Below, piece by piece: positions 1 to 9,555 of a stretch of DNA of 64,000 bases (its first letter is position 1; each line of letters opens with the position of its first letter). Position numbers and translations under genes: made by a program. This DNA comes from Tropicibacter sp. Alg240-R139 (lineage in GTDB: Bacteria; Pseudomonadota; Alphaproteobacteria; Rhodobacterales; Rhodobacteraceae): assembly GCF_900537075.1 (NCBI RefSeq), contig NZ_UNRA01000001.1:1450191-1514190 (forward strand), in the 5' to 3' direction. The notes under the pieces were generated by a model. The model was given only the letters and a program-made list of their open reading frames with translations, was not told where the DNA came from and did not search any database.

Positions 1-411
1 ATCGTGGCAATTGCGCTGTCGGATTGGGTTCAGTTCGCGCGCGTCGTGCGTGGTGCCGCGCTGGTGGAGAAGAACAAGGAATACGTACAGGCCGCGCGCT
101 TGATTGGCCGTGGCCCCATTCCGATCATGTTCCGCCACATGCTGCCGAACGTGCTGTCGCCGGTTCTGGTCATCTCGACCATCTCGCTGGCGTTGGCGAT
201 CATCGCCGAGGCCACGCTCAGCTTTCTGGGTGTGGGCGCGCCGCCGACGCAGCCGTCACTGGGCACGCTGATCCGCATCGGTCAGGGGTACCTGTTCTCG
301 GGTGAATGGTGGATTCTGCTGTTCCCATCCATCACCCTGTTGGCCCTCGCCCTATCCATCAACCTGCTCGGAGACTGGCTCCGGGACGCATTGAATCCGA
401 AGCTACGATGA
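1..411 (+). CDS. ABC transporter permease, DppC/OppC type (3' part)
   Basis: C-terminal about 136 residues of an inner-membrane permease of the peptide/nickel ABC importer family; the reading frame is open to base 1, so the gene begins outside the window. The cytoplasmic EAA loop that contacts the ATPase is visible (EYVQAARLIGRGP, then FRHMLPNV), followed by hydrophobic segments (LAIIAEATLSFLGVGAPP is typical of DppC/OppC) and the closing GDWLRDALNPKLR. The stop overlaps the ATPase start by ATGA, so the two are translationally coupled. The substrate cannot be read from this fragment. Confidence 0.93.
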   Translation: MVAIALSDWVQFARVVRGAALVEKNKEYVQAARLIGRGPIPIMFRHMLPNVLSPVLVISTISLALAIIAEATLSFLGVGAPPTQPSLGTLIRIGQGYLFSGEWWILLFPSITLLALALSINLLGDWLRDALNPKLR

Positions 412-2108
412 CCCTGCTTGATATCAACAAATTGACGGTCGAGTTTCCGACCCGTCGCAAGGTGTTCCGCGCTGTCGATGCAGCGTCGCTCACCGTCGAA
501 CCCGGACAGATCCATGGTTTGGTCGGGGAATCCGGGGCCGGCAAGTCCACCATCGGCGCTGCCGTTCTGGGCCTGCTGGAACGTCCCGGCCACATCACCG
601 GGGGTGAGATCGTCTATAAGGGCGATACCATCAGCGGTCTGAACTCCGATGCGATGCGCAAGCTGCGCGGCAAGAAGATCTCGATGATTTTCCAGGATCC
701 GCTGACCTCTCTCAACCCACTGTTCACGGTAAAGGAGCAACTGGTCGAGACCATTCAGGCGCATCATGACGTGTCAGATGCGCAGGCCGTGCAGCGCGCC
801 CGCGATCTGATCGACCGCGTTGGAATTCCCGACCCTGACACGCGTTTGAACCAATACCCACACCAATTCTCGGGCGGTATGCGCCAGCGTGTGGTGATCG
901 CGCTTGCGCTTTGTTCCGAGCCGGATGTGATCATCGCGGATGAACCCACGACCGCGTTGGACGTGTCGGTTCAAGCGCAGATCCTTGAGCTGATCAAGGA
1001 ACTGGCGCGCGAACGTCAGGTGGGTGTCATTCTGGTTACGCATGACATGGGCGTGATTGCTGAAACCACGGATGTGGTGACGGTGATGTACGCCGGCGAA
1101 GTGGTCGAAAACGGACCCACTGAACAAGTCATGGGCCGCCCCGAGCATCCCTATACAAAATCGCTAATTGCCGCCGTGCCGCGTCCGACTCTCAAGCTGC
1201 ACCGTTTTCCGCAGATCAGCTATGGCGGGCGCGAAACCCGCTTTGCGATCGAGGATCTGGCGCGCAACTGGCCCAAGGTGGAAAACGATCCGTCAAAGCC
1301 CCTGTATGAAATCAAGGGCATCACCAAGCGGTTCCTGCAAAAGCGCGGATTGCTGCCGTGGAGCCGTGAGTATTTCACGGCCGTGGATCAGGTCAGCTTT
1401 GACATCAAGCCTGGTGAAGTCTTTGGCGTTGTGGGCGAGTCCGGATCGGGTAAATCCACTGTCGCGCGGATGATCGCGGGGCTTTATCAGGTTGATGAAG
1501 GTGAGGTCATCTTTGATGGCAAAACCGTCAGCAACCTGAGCGACAAGGCTGTTCAAACGGCCTATCGCCAGGACATCCAGATGATCTTTCAGGACCCGTT
1601 TTCTTCACTCAACCCGCGCATGCGGGTCGATGAAATCGTGGCCGAGCCGATCCGGCATCACAAGTTGATCGAGGGCAACGCCATCCAGAAACGTGTGACC
1701 GATCTGCTTGATCAGGTGGGTCTGGGCGCGTCAGCAGCCTTGAAGTATCCGCACGAATTCTCGGGCGGTCAGCGTCAGCGCATTTCGATTGCTCGGGCCT
1801 TGGCGACGCAGCCGCGGTTCCTGATCTGTGACGAGCCGACCAGTGCGCTCGACGTGTCGATTCAGGCGCAGATCCTGAACATCCTCAAGGATTTGCAAGA
1901 GCACCTTGGTCTAACGATGCTGTTCATCAGCCACGACCTGCCGGTGGTGCGCCAGATGTGTGACCGTGTGGCCGTGATGAAGGCGGGCAAGATTGCCGAA
2001 ATTCAGGACACTGAATCGCTCTTTGCCAATCCGCGAACGGAATATACGCGCGAGTTGCTAGATTTGATGCCAAAGCTGGACGACCTGTCGACGGAAAACC
2101 TCGAATAG
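408..2108 (+). CDS. Fused double ABC ATPase of peptide/nickel importer (DppD-DppF type)
   Basis: 566-residue cytoplasmic ATPase with two complete nucleotide-binding domains. The first has Walker A GESGAGKST at about residues 40-48 and signature SGGMRQR; the second has Walker A GESGSGKST at about 342-350 and signature SGGQRQR. Each has a Walker B (IIADEPTTALD, LICDEPTSALD). An oligopeptide-transporter C-terminal extension (PEHPYTKSLIAAVPRP) lies between them. The start is the ATG overlapping the permease stop; the longer upstream frame lies inside the permease gene. Such single-chain fusions of DppD and DppF are common in alphaproteobacteria. It energises uptake of a peptide or similar solute. 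Confidence 0.95.
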   Translation: MTLLDINKLTVEFPTRRKVFRAVDAASLTVEPGQIHGLVGESGAGKSTIGAAVLGLLERPGHITGGEIVYKGDTISGLNSDAMRKLRGKKISMIFQDPLTSLNPLFTVKEQLVETIQAHHDVSDAQAVQRARDLIDRVGIPDPDTRLNQYPHQFSGGMRQRVVIALALCSEPDVIIADEPTTALDVSVQAQILELIKELARERQVGVILVTHDMGVIAETTDVVTVMYAGEVVENGPTEQVMGRPEHPYTKSLIAAVPRPTLKLHRFPQISYGGRETRFAIEDLARNWPKVENDPSKPLYEIKGITKRFLQKRGLLPWSREYFTAVDQVSFDIKPGEVFGVVGESGSGKSTVARMIAGLYQVDEGEVIFDGKTVSNLSDKAVQTAYRQDIQMIFQDPFSSLNPRMRVDEIVAEPIRHHKLIEGNAIQKRVTDLLDQVGLGASAALKYPHEFSGGQRQRISIARALATQPRFLICDEPTSALDVSIQAQILNILKDLQEHLGLTMLFISHDLPVVRQMCDRVAVMKAGKIAEIQDTESLFANPRTEYTRELLDLMPKLDDLSTENLE

Positions 2109-2130
2109 TTCTGGTCGTTAGACAAAAAGA

Positions 2131-2166
2131 AAGCCCCACCCGACATCACATCGGGCGGGGCTTTTT
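2131..2166. terminator. Bidirectional terminator hairpin
   Basis: A 13-bp GC-rich stem (2131-2143 with 2151-2163) around a 7-base loop, followed by a T run on the + strand and preceded by A-rich sequence that gives a T run on the - strand. It lies between the convergent ABC ATPase and universal stress protein genes and can serve both. Confidence 0.85.
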
Positions 2167-2178
2167 CATGTCTTGGGG

Positions 2179-2610
2179 TCAGCGCACAACGTAGACCGAA
2201 ACCTGCGAATGGCGCACGACGCGCGCGGCGTTTGGCCCAAGCAGATAATCCTTGAAATCCGGCTTGTGGGCACCGATCACGATCAAATCGCTGCCTGCCC
2301 CTTCGGCGGTCTTCAGGATTTCCTGATAGGCAGTGCCGGTGGCAACGACGTGGCGAATTTCTTCGTTCCGGTCCTCGCCCAGGGTGTCGATGCAGAGGCG
2401 TTGCAATTGCTCCCCCGCTTCATGAACGGCCTTCTCGTGGTGATCAGCCTCAAAGAACCCCGACACCCAGCTTTCGCCGAAATCAGGCAGAACCGTCACC
2501 ACATCCAGTTTCGCCCCATCCATGTCCGCCAGTTTGGCGGCACGGGCCAGAACAGGCCCGTCGTGTTCACCGTTGCTGATGTCAATTGCACAAAGAATGG
2601 ACTTGCTCAT
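2179..2610 (-). CDS. Universal stress protein (UspF/UspG-like), linked to TRAP transporter
   Basis: 143-residue single-domain Usp. It opens with SILCAIDISNGE, an alpha/beta Usp N-terminus, and ends with IVIGAHKPDFKDYLLGPNAA and RHSQVSVYVVR, the nucleotide-binding loop and last strand in the UspF/UspG style. It overlaps the TRAP permease stop by 4 bp, so it is the last gene of the TRAP operon. By analogy with TeaD beside the TeaABC ectoine TRAP transporter of Halomonas, an ATP-binding Usp here may tune transporter activity; that is inference. Confidence 0.9.
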   Translation of the reverse strand: MSKSILCAIDISNGEHDGPVLARAAKLADMDGAKLDVVTVLPDFGESWVSGFFEADHHEKAVHEAGEQLQRLCIDTLGEDRNEEIRHVVATGTAYQEILKTAEGAGSDLIVIGAHKPDFKDYLLGPNAARVVRHSQVSVYVVR

Positions 2611-5216
2611 GCGGGTTCTCCTTCTTTGGCGGCCCGGCCGCGTTGAAGCATTGCAATCAACCCCAGCAGGAGCAGCGCCGGGATATAGATCAGCTCTTTG
2701 AACGGCTGATCCGTAGGCGCCTGGATCGAGGCGATCTGGACTGGATCATCGGCGTAGAAGTCAAAGGACTCCAGGTTTGACGCTACAGGTGAACCAAACG
2801 CAGGTTCGTCCAGTTTCATCACACCGTCCTCTTCCAGCAACAGTAGGCCAAATGCATCGACGCGGGCTGCGCCGTCCGCCTCCGGGCCAACCTTCAGCAC
2901 CAAAGTTGTCTCCTTGGTATTGCCGGTGTCAAAATCCGGCCCGCTGACGACCATACGGATCTCTTTGCCTTCTTCGGAATCCCCAACCGCTTGCACAAAC
3001 GCTGCCGGCTCGATGTTTTCGAACGCGGGCGAGATGCGGTTCATGAAGAAATCCGGTCGGAACAGCGCAAAGGCCACAAGGATCAGAGCGATGCTTTCAT
3101 AGATGCGGCTCTTGGTCAGGAAGTAGCCCATCGTACCAGCGGTAAAGACCAGGATGGCGATGGTTGCGGCTATGGCCACAATTATCCCTTGAGTCCACGT
3201 CACATCAATCAACAACAAATCGGTGTTGAAGATGAAGACAAACGGCAGGGCCACGGTGCGAAGCGAGTAGAAAAAGGCGATGAAACCAGTCTTGATCGCG
3301 TCACCACCGGATACAGCGGCTGCCGCAAAACTCGCCAAGCCCACAGGGGGCGTCACATCCGCCATGATCCCAAAGTAGAACACAAACAGGTGCACGGCGA
3401 TAAGTGGCACGATCAGCCCCGACTGCGCGCCTAGTTCCACAACCACACCAGCCATCAGCGAACTGACAACGATGTAGTTCGCCGTCGTTGGCAGGCCCAT
3501 GCCCAGAACTAAGCTGAGCAGACCCACCATCACCAGCATCAAGATCAGGTTGCCACCTGACAGGAATTCGACCAGATCGGCCATCACCTGTCCTACACCA
3601 GTCAAAGTCACGGTGCCCACAATCACGCCCGCAGTGGCGGTGGCCAAGGCGATACCGATCATGTTGCGTGCGCCGTCGATCAGGCCCTGCCACAGGTCAC
3701 CGACACCTTCCATAAAGGTCGCGCCCATGTTGGTCTGGCCGCGGAACATCGCTTTGAGCGGTTTCTGGGTCAGCAGGATCACAAACAGCAACGCGGTCGC
3801 CCAAAAGGCCGAAAGTCCCGGAGATTTCTGTTCGATCATCAGGAAGTAAACCAGAACGATGATCGGCAGCAGATAGTGCAGACCGGCCTTGTAGATCTCG
3901 GACACCACAGGCAGTTCAACCTCTTTGGCATTCGGATCATCCGGCACCAAATCATCAACACCCGACGCCAGCCAGAGCAGCGCCATGTAGGCCAGCACGA
4001 TCAACGCAGACAGCACCAGCCCTGAGGCACCCGGCATCATCGAAATGACAAATTGCACAGGATACTGAACGCCATAACAAAGCCCGGCGAACCCAGCAAA
4101 GAACAGCGCCATGCCACCGATGGTACGTCCCATCGAAACAACCCGGTTGCCGAGCGTTGGCATGTTCCGTTTCACCGCTTCCAGGTGCACGATGTAGACC
4201 AGCGCGATGTAGGAAATCGCCGCAGGCAGGAAGGCGTGGGTGATCACCTCGACATAGGAAATGCCGACGTATTCCACCATCAGAAAGGCCGCCGCGCCCA
4301 TGACAGGCGGCATGATCTGACCGTTGACTGACGACGCTACCTCGACCGAGCCAGCCTGTTCGCTAGAAAAACCCACCCGCTTCATCAGCGGAATGGTGAA
4401 GGTGCCGGTGGTGACAACGTTGGCAATCGACGAACCCGAGATCAGGCCGGTCGCAGCCGAACCCACAACGGCGGCTTTGGCCGGGCCACCTCGCAGGTGA
4501 CCAAGTGCACCGAACGCCATCTTGATAAAGTAGTTCCCTGCCCCGGCCTTATCGAGCAATGCGCCAAACAGAACGAAGAGGAAGACGAATTTGGTCGAGA
4601 CACCCAAGGCGATGCCAAACACACCCTCGGAAGTGATCCACATATGGCTCATCGCCTTTTTCAGGCTGGCGCCTTTCCATTGGATGACTTCTGGCACCCA
4701 ACCGGATGAACCAAAGAACACATAGGCCAGGAAAATTGTCGCGATGATCGCCATTGCGGGGCCAAGCGCGCGGCGCGCCGCCTCAAACAACAGGATCAGG
4801 CCAAGCAGCGCAAACCACTTGTCCGTATTGTCGGCAAGCCCGCCGGAATCCACAATTTTTTGGTAGAAGATATAACCATACAGCGCGATCCCCGCCCCAA
4901 CGATCCCCATGATCCAATCCTGGATCGGGATGTAGTTGCGCGGGCTGGATTTGAGCGCCGGATAGGCCGCAAACGCCAGAAACATGGCAAAGGCCAGATG
5001 GATCTGGCGTGAATTATTAACAACGCTACCGGGCAGGAGAAGGTTCGACACTGGCGAGGCCAGCACGACCTGGAACACGGACCAGATCACGGCCACAATG
5101 GCCAGGAACAGTCCCACATTGCCAGCCGGATCACGGGCGCCCGCATCAGATGATGCGACCAGATCCTGCAGTTCTTCTTCGGTAAGCGGACGATTGCTCT
5201 GAGTGTCAGAGGCCAT
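2607..5216 (-). CDS. TRAP transporter fused 4TM/12TM permease, TAXI-associated
   Basis: 869-residue integral membrane protein in which the small and large TRAP permease subunits are fused, as is usual for TAXI-type systems. Segments include a DctM-like core (VVGSAATGLISGSSIANVVT, then NGQIMPPVMGAAAFLMVEY, and GMGLPTTANYIVVSSLMAGV) and a long hydrophobic C-terminal half. A non-membrane region of about 120 residues (DSEEGKEIRMVVSGPDFD onward) precedes the last helix. The start ATG has a GGGAG site upstream. It imports the solute bound by the TAXI protein encoded just upstream, driven by an ion gradient. Confidence 0.95.
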   Translation of the reverse strand: MASDTQSNRPLTEEELQDLVASSDAGARDPAGNVGLFLAIVAVIWSVFQVVLASPVSNLLLPGSVVNNSRQIHLAFAMFLAFAAYPALKSSPRNYIPIQDWIMGIVGAGIALYGYIFYQKIVDSGGLADNTDKWFALLGLILLFEAARRALGPAMAIIATIFLAYVFFGSSGWVPEVIQWKGASLKKAMSHMWITSEGVFGIALGVSTKFVFLFVLFGALLDKAGAGNYFIKMAFGALGHLRGGPAKAAVVGSAATGLISGSSIANVVTTGTFTIPLMKRVGFSSEQAGSVEVASSVNGQIMPPVMGAAAFLMVEYVGISYVEVITHAFLPAAISYIALVYIVHLEAVKRNMPTLGNRVVSMGRTIGGMALFFAGFAGLCYGVQYPVQFVISMMPGASGLVLSALIVLAYMALLWLASGVDDLVPDDPNAKEVELPVVSEIYKAGLHYLLPIIVLVYFLMIEQKSPGLSAFWATALLFVILLTQKPLKAMFRGQTNMGATFMEGVGDLWQGLIDGARNMIGIALATATAGVIVGTVTLTGVGQVMADLVEFLSGGNLILMLVMVGLLSLVLGMGLPTTANYIVVSSLMAGVVVELGAQSGLIVPLIAVHLFVFYFGIMADVTPPVGLASFAAAAVSGGDAIKTGFIAFFYSLRTVALPFVFIFNTDLLLIDVTWTQGIIVAIAATIAILVFTAGTMGYFLTKSRIYESIALILVAFALFRPDFFMNRISPAFENIEPAAFVQAVGDSEEGKEIRMVVSGPDFDTGNTKETTLVLKVGPEADGAARVDAFGLLLLEEDGVMKLDEPAFGSPVASNLESFDFYADDPVQIASIQAPTDQPFKELIYIPALLLLGLIAMLQRGRAAKEGEPA

Positions 5217-5301
5217 AGATCATCTCCCTGTCCAACCACCTCGTGTCAGAACGACCTGACCGGGCAGTTTCTTTTTTGACCCGGTTGCCCCGGGTATGAA
5301 A

Positions 5302-5323
5302 CGAGGCGCTCAATGGCGCCTCG
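5302..5323 (-). other. Intercistronic hairpin after the TAXI binding-protein gene
   Basis: Perfect 8-bp stem (5302-5309 with 5316-5323, 6-base loop) in the 125-bp gap between binding-protein and permease genes, followed on the - strand by only three T residues. Hairpins at this place often protect binding-protein mRNA or partly terminate, giving more binding protein than permease. The function is inferred. Confidence 0.6.
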
Positions 5324-5341
5324 CTCCTTAGACTTGGTGGA

Positions 5342-6310
5342 TTATTCCATCCAGCCTTTTTCTTTGTAGTACTTCGCAGCACCGGGGTGCAGCGGAGCGG
5401 ACAGGCCGTCCTTGATCATCTCTTCAGGCTTCAGGTTGCCGAACGCCGGGTGCAGCTTTTTGAAGGCATCAAAGTTCTCAAACACGCCAGATACCAGCGC
5501 ATAAACCGCGTCGTCCGACACGTTGGCCGAGGTCACGAGCGTCGCGCCCACACCAAAGGTATGGGTGTCATCGGGGTTGCCGCGATAGGTGCCGCCCACG
5601 ATGGTGGCCTTGCGATAGAACGAGTTTTCGTCAACCAGACGGTCGACGCCCGCACCATCAACGTTCACCAGAACTGAATCACAAGCAGTGGTCGCTTCCT
5701 GGATCGAACCAGACGGGTGACCAACTGTGTAAACCATCGCGTCGATCTGGTTGTCACATAGAGCTGCGGACTGCTCTGCCGCTTTCAGCTCGGTGGCCAG
5801 AGCGAAATCTTTCATGGTCCACTCTTTGGCGCCCATCACCACTTCCATGGTGCCGCGTTGGCCGGAACCGGGGTTGCCGATGTTCACGCGCTTGCCTTTG
5901 AGGTCGTCAAAGTTGGCGATGCCAGAATCTGCACGAGCAACAACGGTGAAGGGCTCAGGGTGGACCGAGAAGACGGCGCGCAGGTCTTCGAACTTGCCCG
6001 CGTCCTGGAATTTCGAGCTGCCGTTATAGGCGTGGAACTGCCAATCGGACTGTGCCACACCAAATTCCAGCTCGCCTTCGCGGATGGTGTTGATGTTGTA
6101 GACCGAACCACCGGTGGATTCGACCGAGCAGCGCACGCCGTGCTCTTTTCGGCCCTTGTTCACCAGACGGCAGATCGCGCCGCCAGTCGGATAGTACACG
6201 CCGGTCACGCCGCCGGTGCCGATGGTGATGAACTCTTCGGCGAAGGCTGCCGGAGCCATCATTGCACTCGCCGCAAGAGCAGTCAGGCTCAGCTTGCTGT
6301 AACGTTTCAT
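5342..6310 (-). CDS. TAXI family TRAP transporter solute-binding protein
   Basis: 322-residue periplasmic binding protein with a Sec signal peptide ([20 protein letters not shown], cleaved near AFA). The mature start [20 protein letters not shown] is the TAXI family hallmark, followed by [11 protein letters not shown] and [20 protein letters not shown]. It delivers an organic anion, classically glutamate or another dicarboxylate though the ligand is unknown here, to the fused permease. A GGGAG ribosome site lies 8 bases before the ATG. Confidence 0.95.
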   Translation of the reverse strand: MKRYSKLSLTALAASAMMAPAAFAEEFITIGTGGVTGVYYPTGGAICRLVNKGRKEHGVRCSVESTGGSVYNINTIREGELEFGVAQSDWQFHAYNGSSKFQDAGKFEDLRAVFSVHPEPFTVVARADSGIANFDDLKGKRVNIGNPGSGQRGTMEVVMGAKEWTMKDFALATELKAAEQSAALCDNQIDAMVYTVGHPSGSIQEATTACDSVLVNVDGAGVDRLVDENSFYRKATIVGGTYRGNPDDTHTFGVGATLVTSANVSDDAVYALVSGVFENFDAFKKLHPAFGNLKPEEMIKDGLSAPLHPGAAKYYKEKGWME

Positions 6311-6494
6311 TTAAGAACTCCCAAGTTTCTTTTTGTGGTCGGGAGGGTCCCTTAAAGACTTCCGATCCGATTGCATAAGCCCACAATTTCGTGTGAGCGC
6401 ACTGCAACAGGTCAAAATATAAGAACTTTTTTCTCTCCCGATACAAACAGGGTTTCACCCGCGCCCGCGGCTTGTCAAGGCTCATTGAGAGACC

Positions 6495-6553
6495 GCGGGG
6501 ATGGTCAGGTGCGGAATCCTCAAAATTGAAGACAAAACCTGAAATTTCCCCGC
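6495..6553 (-). other. Nested inverted repeat in the 268-bp gap before the TRAP operon
   Basis: Outer arms GCGGGGA (6495-6501) and TCCCCGC (6547-6553) enclose inner arms CAGGT (6506-6510) and ACCTG (6537-6541). The element lies just past the enoyl-CoA hydratase stop and about 185 bp upstream of the TAXI gene, so it may end the first transcript or sit in the promoter or leader of the second. There is no T run, so it is not a classical terminator. Confidence 0.45.
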
Positions 6554-6578
6554 AGTCCCTGTGTGTCTGTCAAACTGT

Positions 6579-7487
6579 TTAATCCGACGCCTTTGCCCGG
6601 GCTTCCATTTCACGGATCAGCGTGCGCGCCTCGTCGCCTTCGGGAATCGGACGGCCACTGTCACGCCATTCCACGGCGGCCTTGAACCCCTCGGCCTGGG
6701 CGTAGCGGCGGAACCACAGACCTTCGGGATTGTGGCGCGCGATACCGTCAAACACGGTTGCCATCATCTGCGTTTGTTCCAACCCCATGGTGAGCATGAC
6801 CTGGTTCACGACCATCTTGTGCATCGCCAAATGACCAGTCGGGACACCAGCGATCCGGCGGGCAAGTTTCATGGTCTCAGTCTCTAGCTGATCGACAGGC
6901 ACCGAATAGTTAGCCAGCCCCCATTCGGCCGCTTGTTTGCCATTGATCAGGTTGCCAGTGAACATCATCTCTTTCGCCCGCGCCGAGCCCAGGCGGTAGG
7001 TCCACATCGCCGTCGTTGGACAGCCCCAAACGCGCGTGGGCATGTAGCCGATACGCGCATCATCGGCCATCAACAGCATGTCACAGCACAAGGCGATATC
7101 GCTGCCACCTGCCGCTGCCGCACCATGCACCTTGGCAATGGTGGGTTTGCGGCATTTCCACAGCGTCATGAAGTCTTCGGTGTTTTTCTTCATCACCGCA
7201 TAATCGGCGATCGGATCCCAGGGATAGCTTTCCTGCTGACACGGGTGGTCGATGTCCTGTTCGGCATAAGCGGCCAGATCGTAGCCTCCGCAGAACCCCT
7301 TACCTGCGCCCTCGATCACAATGACATGCACCTGGTCACTGGCCTCGGCCCATTCCACGGCGGCGCGTATTTCGGCTGGCGTTTCATCACAAATCGCGTT
7401 CAATCGCTCGGGGCGGTTCAACAGCAGGCGTGCGATGCGTGGCTCATCCGGATCATGGTCAATTCGCAGGGTGGAAAATTCGGGCAT
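6579..7487 (-). CDS. Enoyl-CoA hydratase/isomerase (crotonase) family protein
   Basis: 302-residue soluble crotonase-fold enzyme. The oxyanion-hole segments are visible: [16 protein letters not shown] in the first half, and [18 protein letters not shown] for the second. The C-terminus [27 protein letters not shown] fits long family members acting on carboxylic acid CoA thioesters. The start chosen is the ATG with GAGGAGA upstream; the frame extends 40 codons further but without support. It stands alone, so the substrate is unknown. Confidence 0.9.
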   Translation of the reverse strand: MPEFSTLRIDHDPDEPRIARLLLNRPERLNAICDETPAEIRAAVEWAEASDQVHVIVIEGAGKGFCGGYDLAAYAEQDIDHPCQQESYPWDPIADYAVMKKNTEDFMTLWKCRKPTIAKVHGAAAAGGSDIALCCDMLLMADDARIGYMPTRVWGCPTTAMWTYRLGSARAKEMMFTGNLINGKQAAEWGLANYSVPVDQLETETMKLARRIAGVPTGHLAMHKMVVNQVMLTMGLEQTQMMATVFDGIARHNPEGLWFRRYAQAEGFKAAVEWRDSGRPIPEGDEARTLIREMEARAKASD

Positions 7488-7650
7488 CTCGTGTCTCCTC
7501 CGGGTGAATGCCCAGTCATGGTTTGACGCGCTGGACGGCACGTCAATGGGGATCATGGCGAAACGAACCGTACGACCCCACGTCACGCGCAAAGGCGGTT
7601 GTGCCACTCATGGGCGCCCTTGACCAAATTCGGTTCAGGACAGACTGTGC

Positions 7651-8004
7651 GTGCAGGATGAAATCGAGAGCACCAATGAGCGCCCCCCAAAGTGGAACAA
7701 GCCACTGCCTGTCTTGTTGGGTTTGACCTGCGCGCTAGCTTTGGGGCTTTTCTTTTGGGTGTCACTTGCGACTTCTGAAGGCATCGCCGAGCCCGACATA
7801 CATTGCCCCACTGATGTTCTGTGCCAAACGGTGGGCAGCGACGCATGCTGCAAGAGACACGTCTGTGGCGGGGATGTTTCGGCTGTGCACTCGCACCAAA
7901 CCGGCATCTCACCACCTCAAGTGATTGTGTGGGCAATCTCTCGCGCTGTGTTGAACGACATCCCGCCAGAATGTGATCCGCCGCCTCCTCGCCTGTTCTC
8001 GTGA
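7651..8004 (+). CDS. Uncharacterised small membrane protein, Cys-rich C-terminal half
   Basis: 117-residue frame with a GTG start and no clear ribosome site. A polar N-terminus (ESTNERPPKWNK) is followed by one convincing helix (PLPVLLGLTCALALGLFFWV), then a cysteine- and histidine-containing stretch (CPTDVLCQ, DACCKRHVC, HSHQTG) and a proline-rich tail. I do not recognise it. It lies 140 bp upstream of a multicopper oxidase, so the Cys/His residues could suit metal binding, but that is only suggestive. The membrane segment argues for a real gene; the start and the second half are doubtful. Confidence 0.4.
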   Translation: MQDEIESTNERPPKWNKPLPVLLGLTCALALGLFFWVSLATSEGIAEPDIHCPTDVLCQTVGSDACCKRHVCGGDVSAVHSHQTGISPPQVIVWAISRAVLNDIPPECDPPPPRLFS

Positions 8005-8081
8005 CCGAGCTATCCGCGCCTCTTGGCGTGCAAACGCAAATGTAAACGAGAAAACCCGATGCAACCTGCTAGATTAACAAA

Positions 8082-8100
8082 GGGCGCACCTTTTGCGCCC
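8082..8100 (+). other. Short hairpin upstream of the multicopper oxidase gene
   Basis: Perfect 7-bp stem GGGCGCA/TGCGCCC with a 5-base loop, 45 bp before the oxidase start. Either a weak terminator for the small ORF upstream or a leader structure. Confidence 0.4.
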
Positions 8101-8144
8101 GCAAACGCCTTGTCTTTTGCCACCCACAGCAAGGGGGCTGGAAC

Positions 8145-9524
8145 ATGACAGAACATACCCCAAACGGCTTCACACGACGTGGTTTTTTGACGTCGAGTGC
8201 TATGGCGGCGCTGCTACCTGTAGGTGCGAACGCCTCAGTCCCCACTTTGACCGCTCGGTTAGGGCAAATCCGGTTGCTGCCAGATGAGTATCCCGAAACC
8301 CCCATCTGGGGGTTTGACGGTCAGGTACCCGGCCCCCTCATCCGACTGCCCCAAGGGCAGCGGATGACCCGCAAATTGCTCAACCAATTGCCCACCCCCA
8401 CATCCGTACATTGGCACGGGGTGCGGGTGCCAAATGTCATGGATGGTGTCCCCGGCATGACACAGGATGCAGTCCAAACCGGGGGCGATTTCACCTACAC
8501 TTTCACCCCACCTGATGCGGGAACATTTTGGTATCACTCGCATCATCAATCGAGCGAACAAGTGGCTCGCGGGCTCTATGGTGTCTTGATTGTGGACGAA
8601 ACCGAGCCGCCGGACGTAGATCATGACCTGACTGTGGTTCTGGATGACTGGCGATTGACGCAAGAGGGCGCGATTTCTGACGACTTCGACCGGCCGCATG
8701 ACTGGACCCACGCAGGACGTTTGGGAAACTTCATTCACGCCGTGACCTCACCGCAAGTAACCAGTGTTGCGAGAAACGCCCGCCTACGGTTGCGCCTGAT
8801 CAACGTCGCCACCGATCGGATCATGGAGATCAGCCTGATCGGACTTGAGGGCAAGATCGTCGCCTTTGACGGGATGCCTCTTCTGAAACCCCAAAAGCCC
8901 GAGCGCCTGTTCCTGGGACCGGCACAGCGGGTCGATCTGATTGTCGATGTCACCGCGGATGAGGGCGAAGACGCCCTGATCGCCAGCCATGAGCGCGACG
9001 GCGTTTTTGCGATTGCGGAATTTTCTGTGTCCGGTTCAAACACGCGGCGCGGAATCATCCCCGCCCTGCCTGACAATCCGCACCACCGGTTGGCCTCGGT
9101 CACGGATGCCCGCAAGGTTCCGCTCAGGATGGAGGGAGGCGCCATGGGTGGCCTACGCGACGCCACTTTCAAGGGGCAACACCTGAGCATTCAGGAGATG
9201 GTGCAACTGGGTCAGGCTTGGGCCTTCAACGGCGTGGTCGGCATGCCGGACGACCCGCTGCTTTCGGCAAGCACGGGTGAAACATTGATGATTGAGATGG
9301 TCAACGACACCGCCTTTGCCCACGCCATGCACCTGCACGGGCAGCATTTCCAAGAGGTTCTGGACGACGGCAGCTTTGGCCCTTTGCGCGACACGCTGTT
9401 GATGGCGCGCGCTGAAACGCGCACCATCGCGTTCCGGGCCGACACGCCGGGCAAGTGGTTGTTGCATTGCCATATGCTGTCGCACGCCGCCGCGGGCATG
9501 AGAACCTGGTTACACGTGACCTGA
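8145..9524 (+). CDS. Multicopper oxidase, Tat-exported
   Basis: 459-residue periplasmic oxidase that oxidises a substrate (often Cu(I) or phenolics) with four-electron reduction of O2. The N-terminus NGFTRRGFLTSSAMAALLPV is a twin-arginine signal. All four copper-ligand motifs are present: SVHWHGVRVP, TFWYHSHH, FAHAMHLHGQHF, and LLHCHMLSHAAAGM with the type 1 Cys and axial Met. It lacks the Met-rich insert of CueO, so copper tolerance is not assured. The ATG follows AAGGGGGCTGGAAC. It appears to be monocistronic. Confidence 0.95.
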   Translation: MTEHTPNGFTRRGFLTSSAMAALLPVGANASVPTLTARLGQIRLLPDEYPETPIWGFDGQVPGPLIRLPQGQRMTRKLLNQLPTPTSVHWHGVRVPNVMDGVPGMTQDAVQTGGDFTYTFTPPDAGTFWYHSHHQSSEQVARGLYGVLIVDETEPPDVDHDLTVVLDDWRLTQEGAISDDFDRPHDWTHAGRLGNFIHAVTSPQVTSVARNARLRLRLINVATDRIMEISLIGLEGKIVAFDGMPLLKPQKPERLFLGPAQRVDLIVDVTADEGEDALIASHERDGVFAIAEFSVSGSNTRRGIIPALPDNPHHRLASVTDARKVPLRMEGGAMGGLRDATFKGQHLSIQEMVQLGQAWAFNGVVGMPDDPLLSASTGETLMIEMVNDTAFAHAMHLHGQHFQEVLDDGSFGPLRDTLLMARAETRTIAFRADTPGKWLLHCHMLSHAAAGMRTWLHVT

Positions 9525-9530
9525 TACGGA

Positions 9531-9555
9531 CGCGCAGGGCGATCTGCCCTGCGCG
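9531..9555. terminator. Hairpin between convergent genes
   Basis: Perfect 10-bp GC stem (9531-9540 with 9546-9555) and a 5-base loop directly between the multicopper oxidase stop and the stop of the opposing sulfotransferase gene. No long T run on either strand, so termination may be weak. Confidence 0.6.

Noticed and set aside
7583-7936. Overlapping minus-strand frames opposite the small Cys-rich ORF
   Set aside because: No ribosome site, no membrane segment or motif, and poorer composition than the plus-strand frame.
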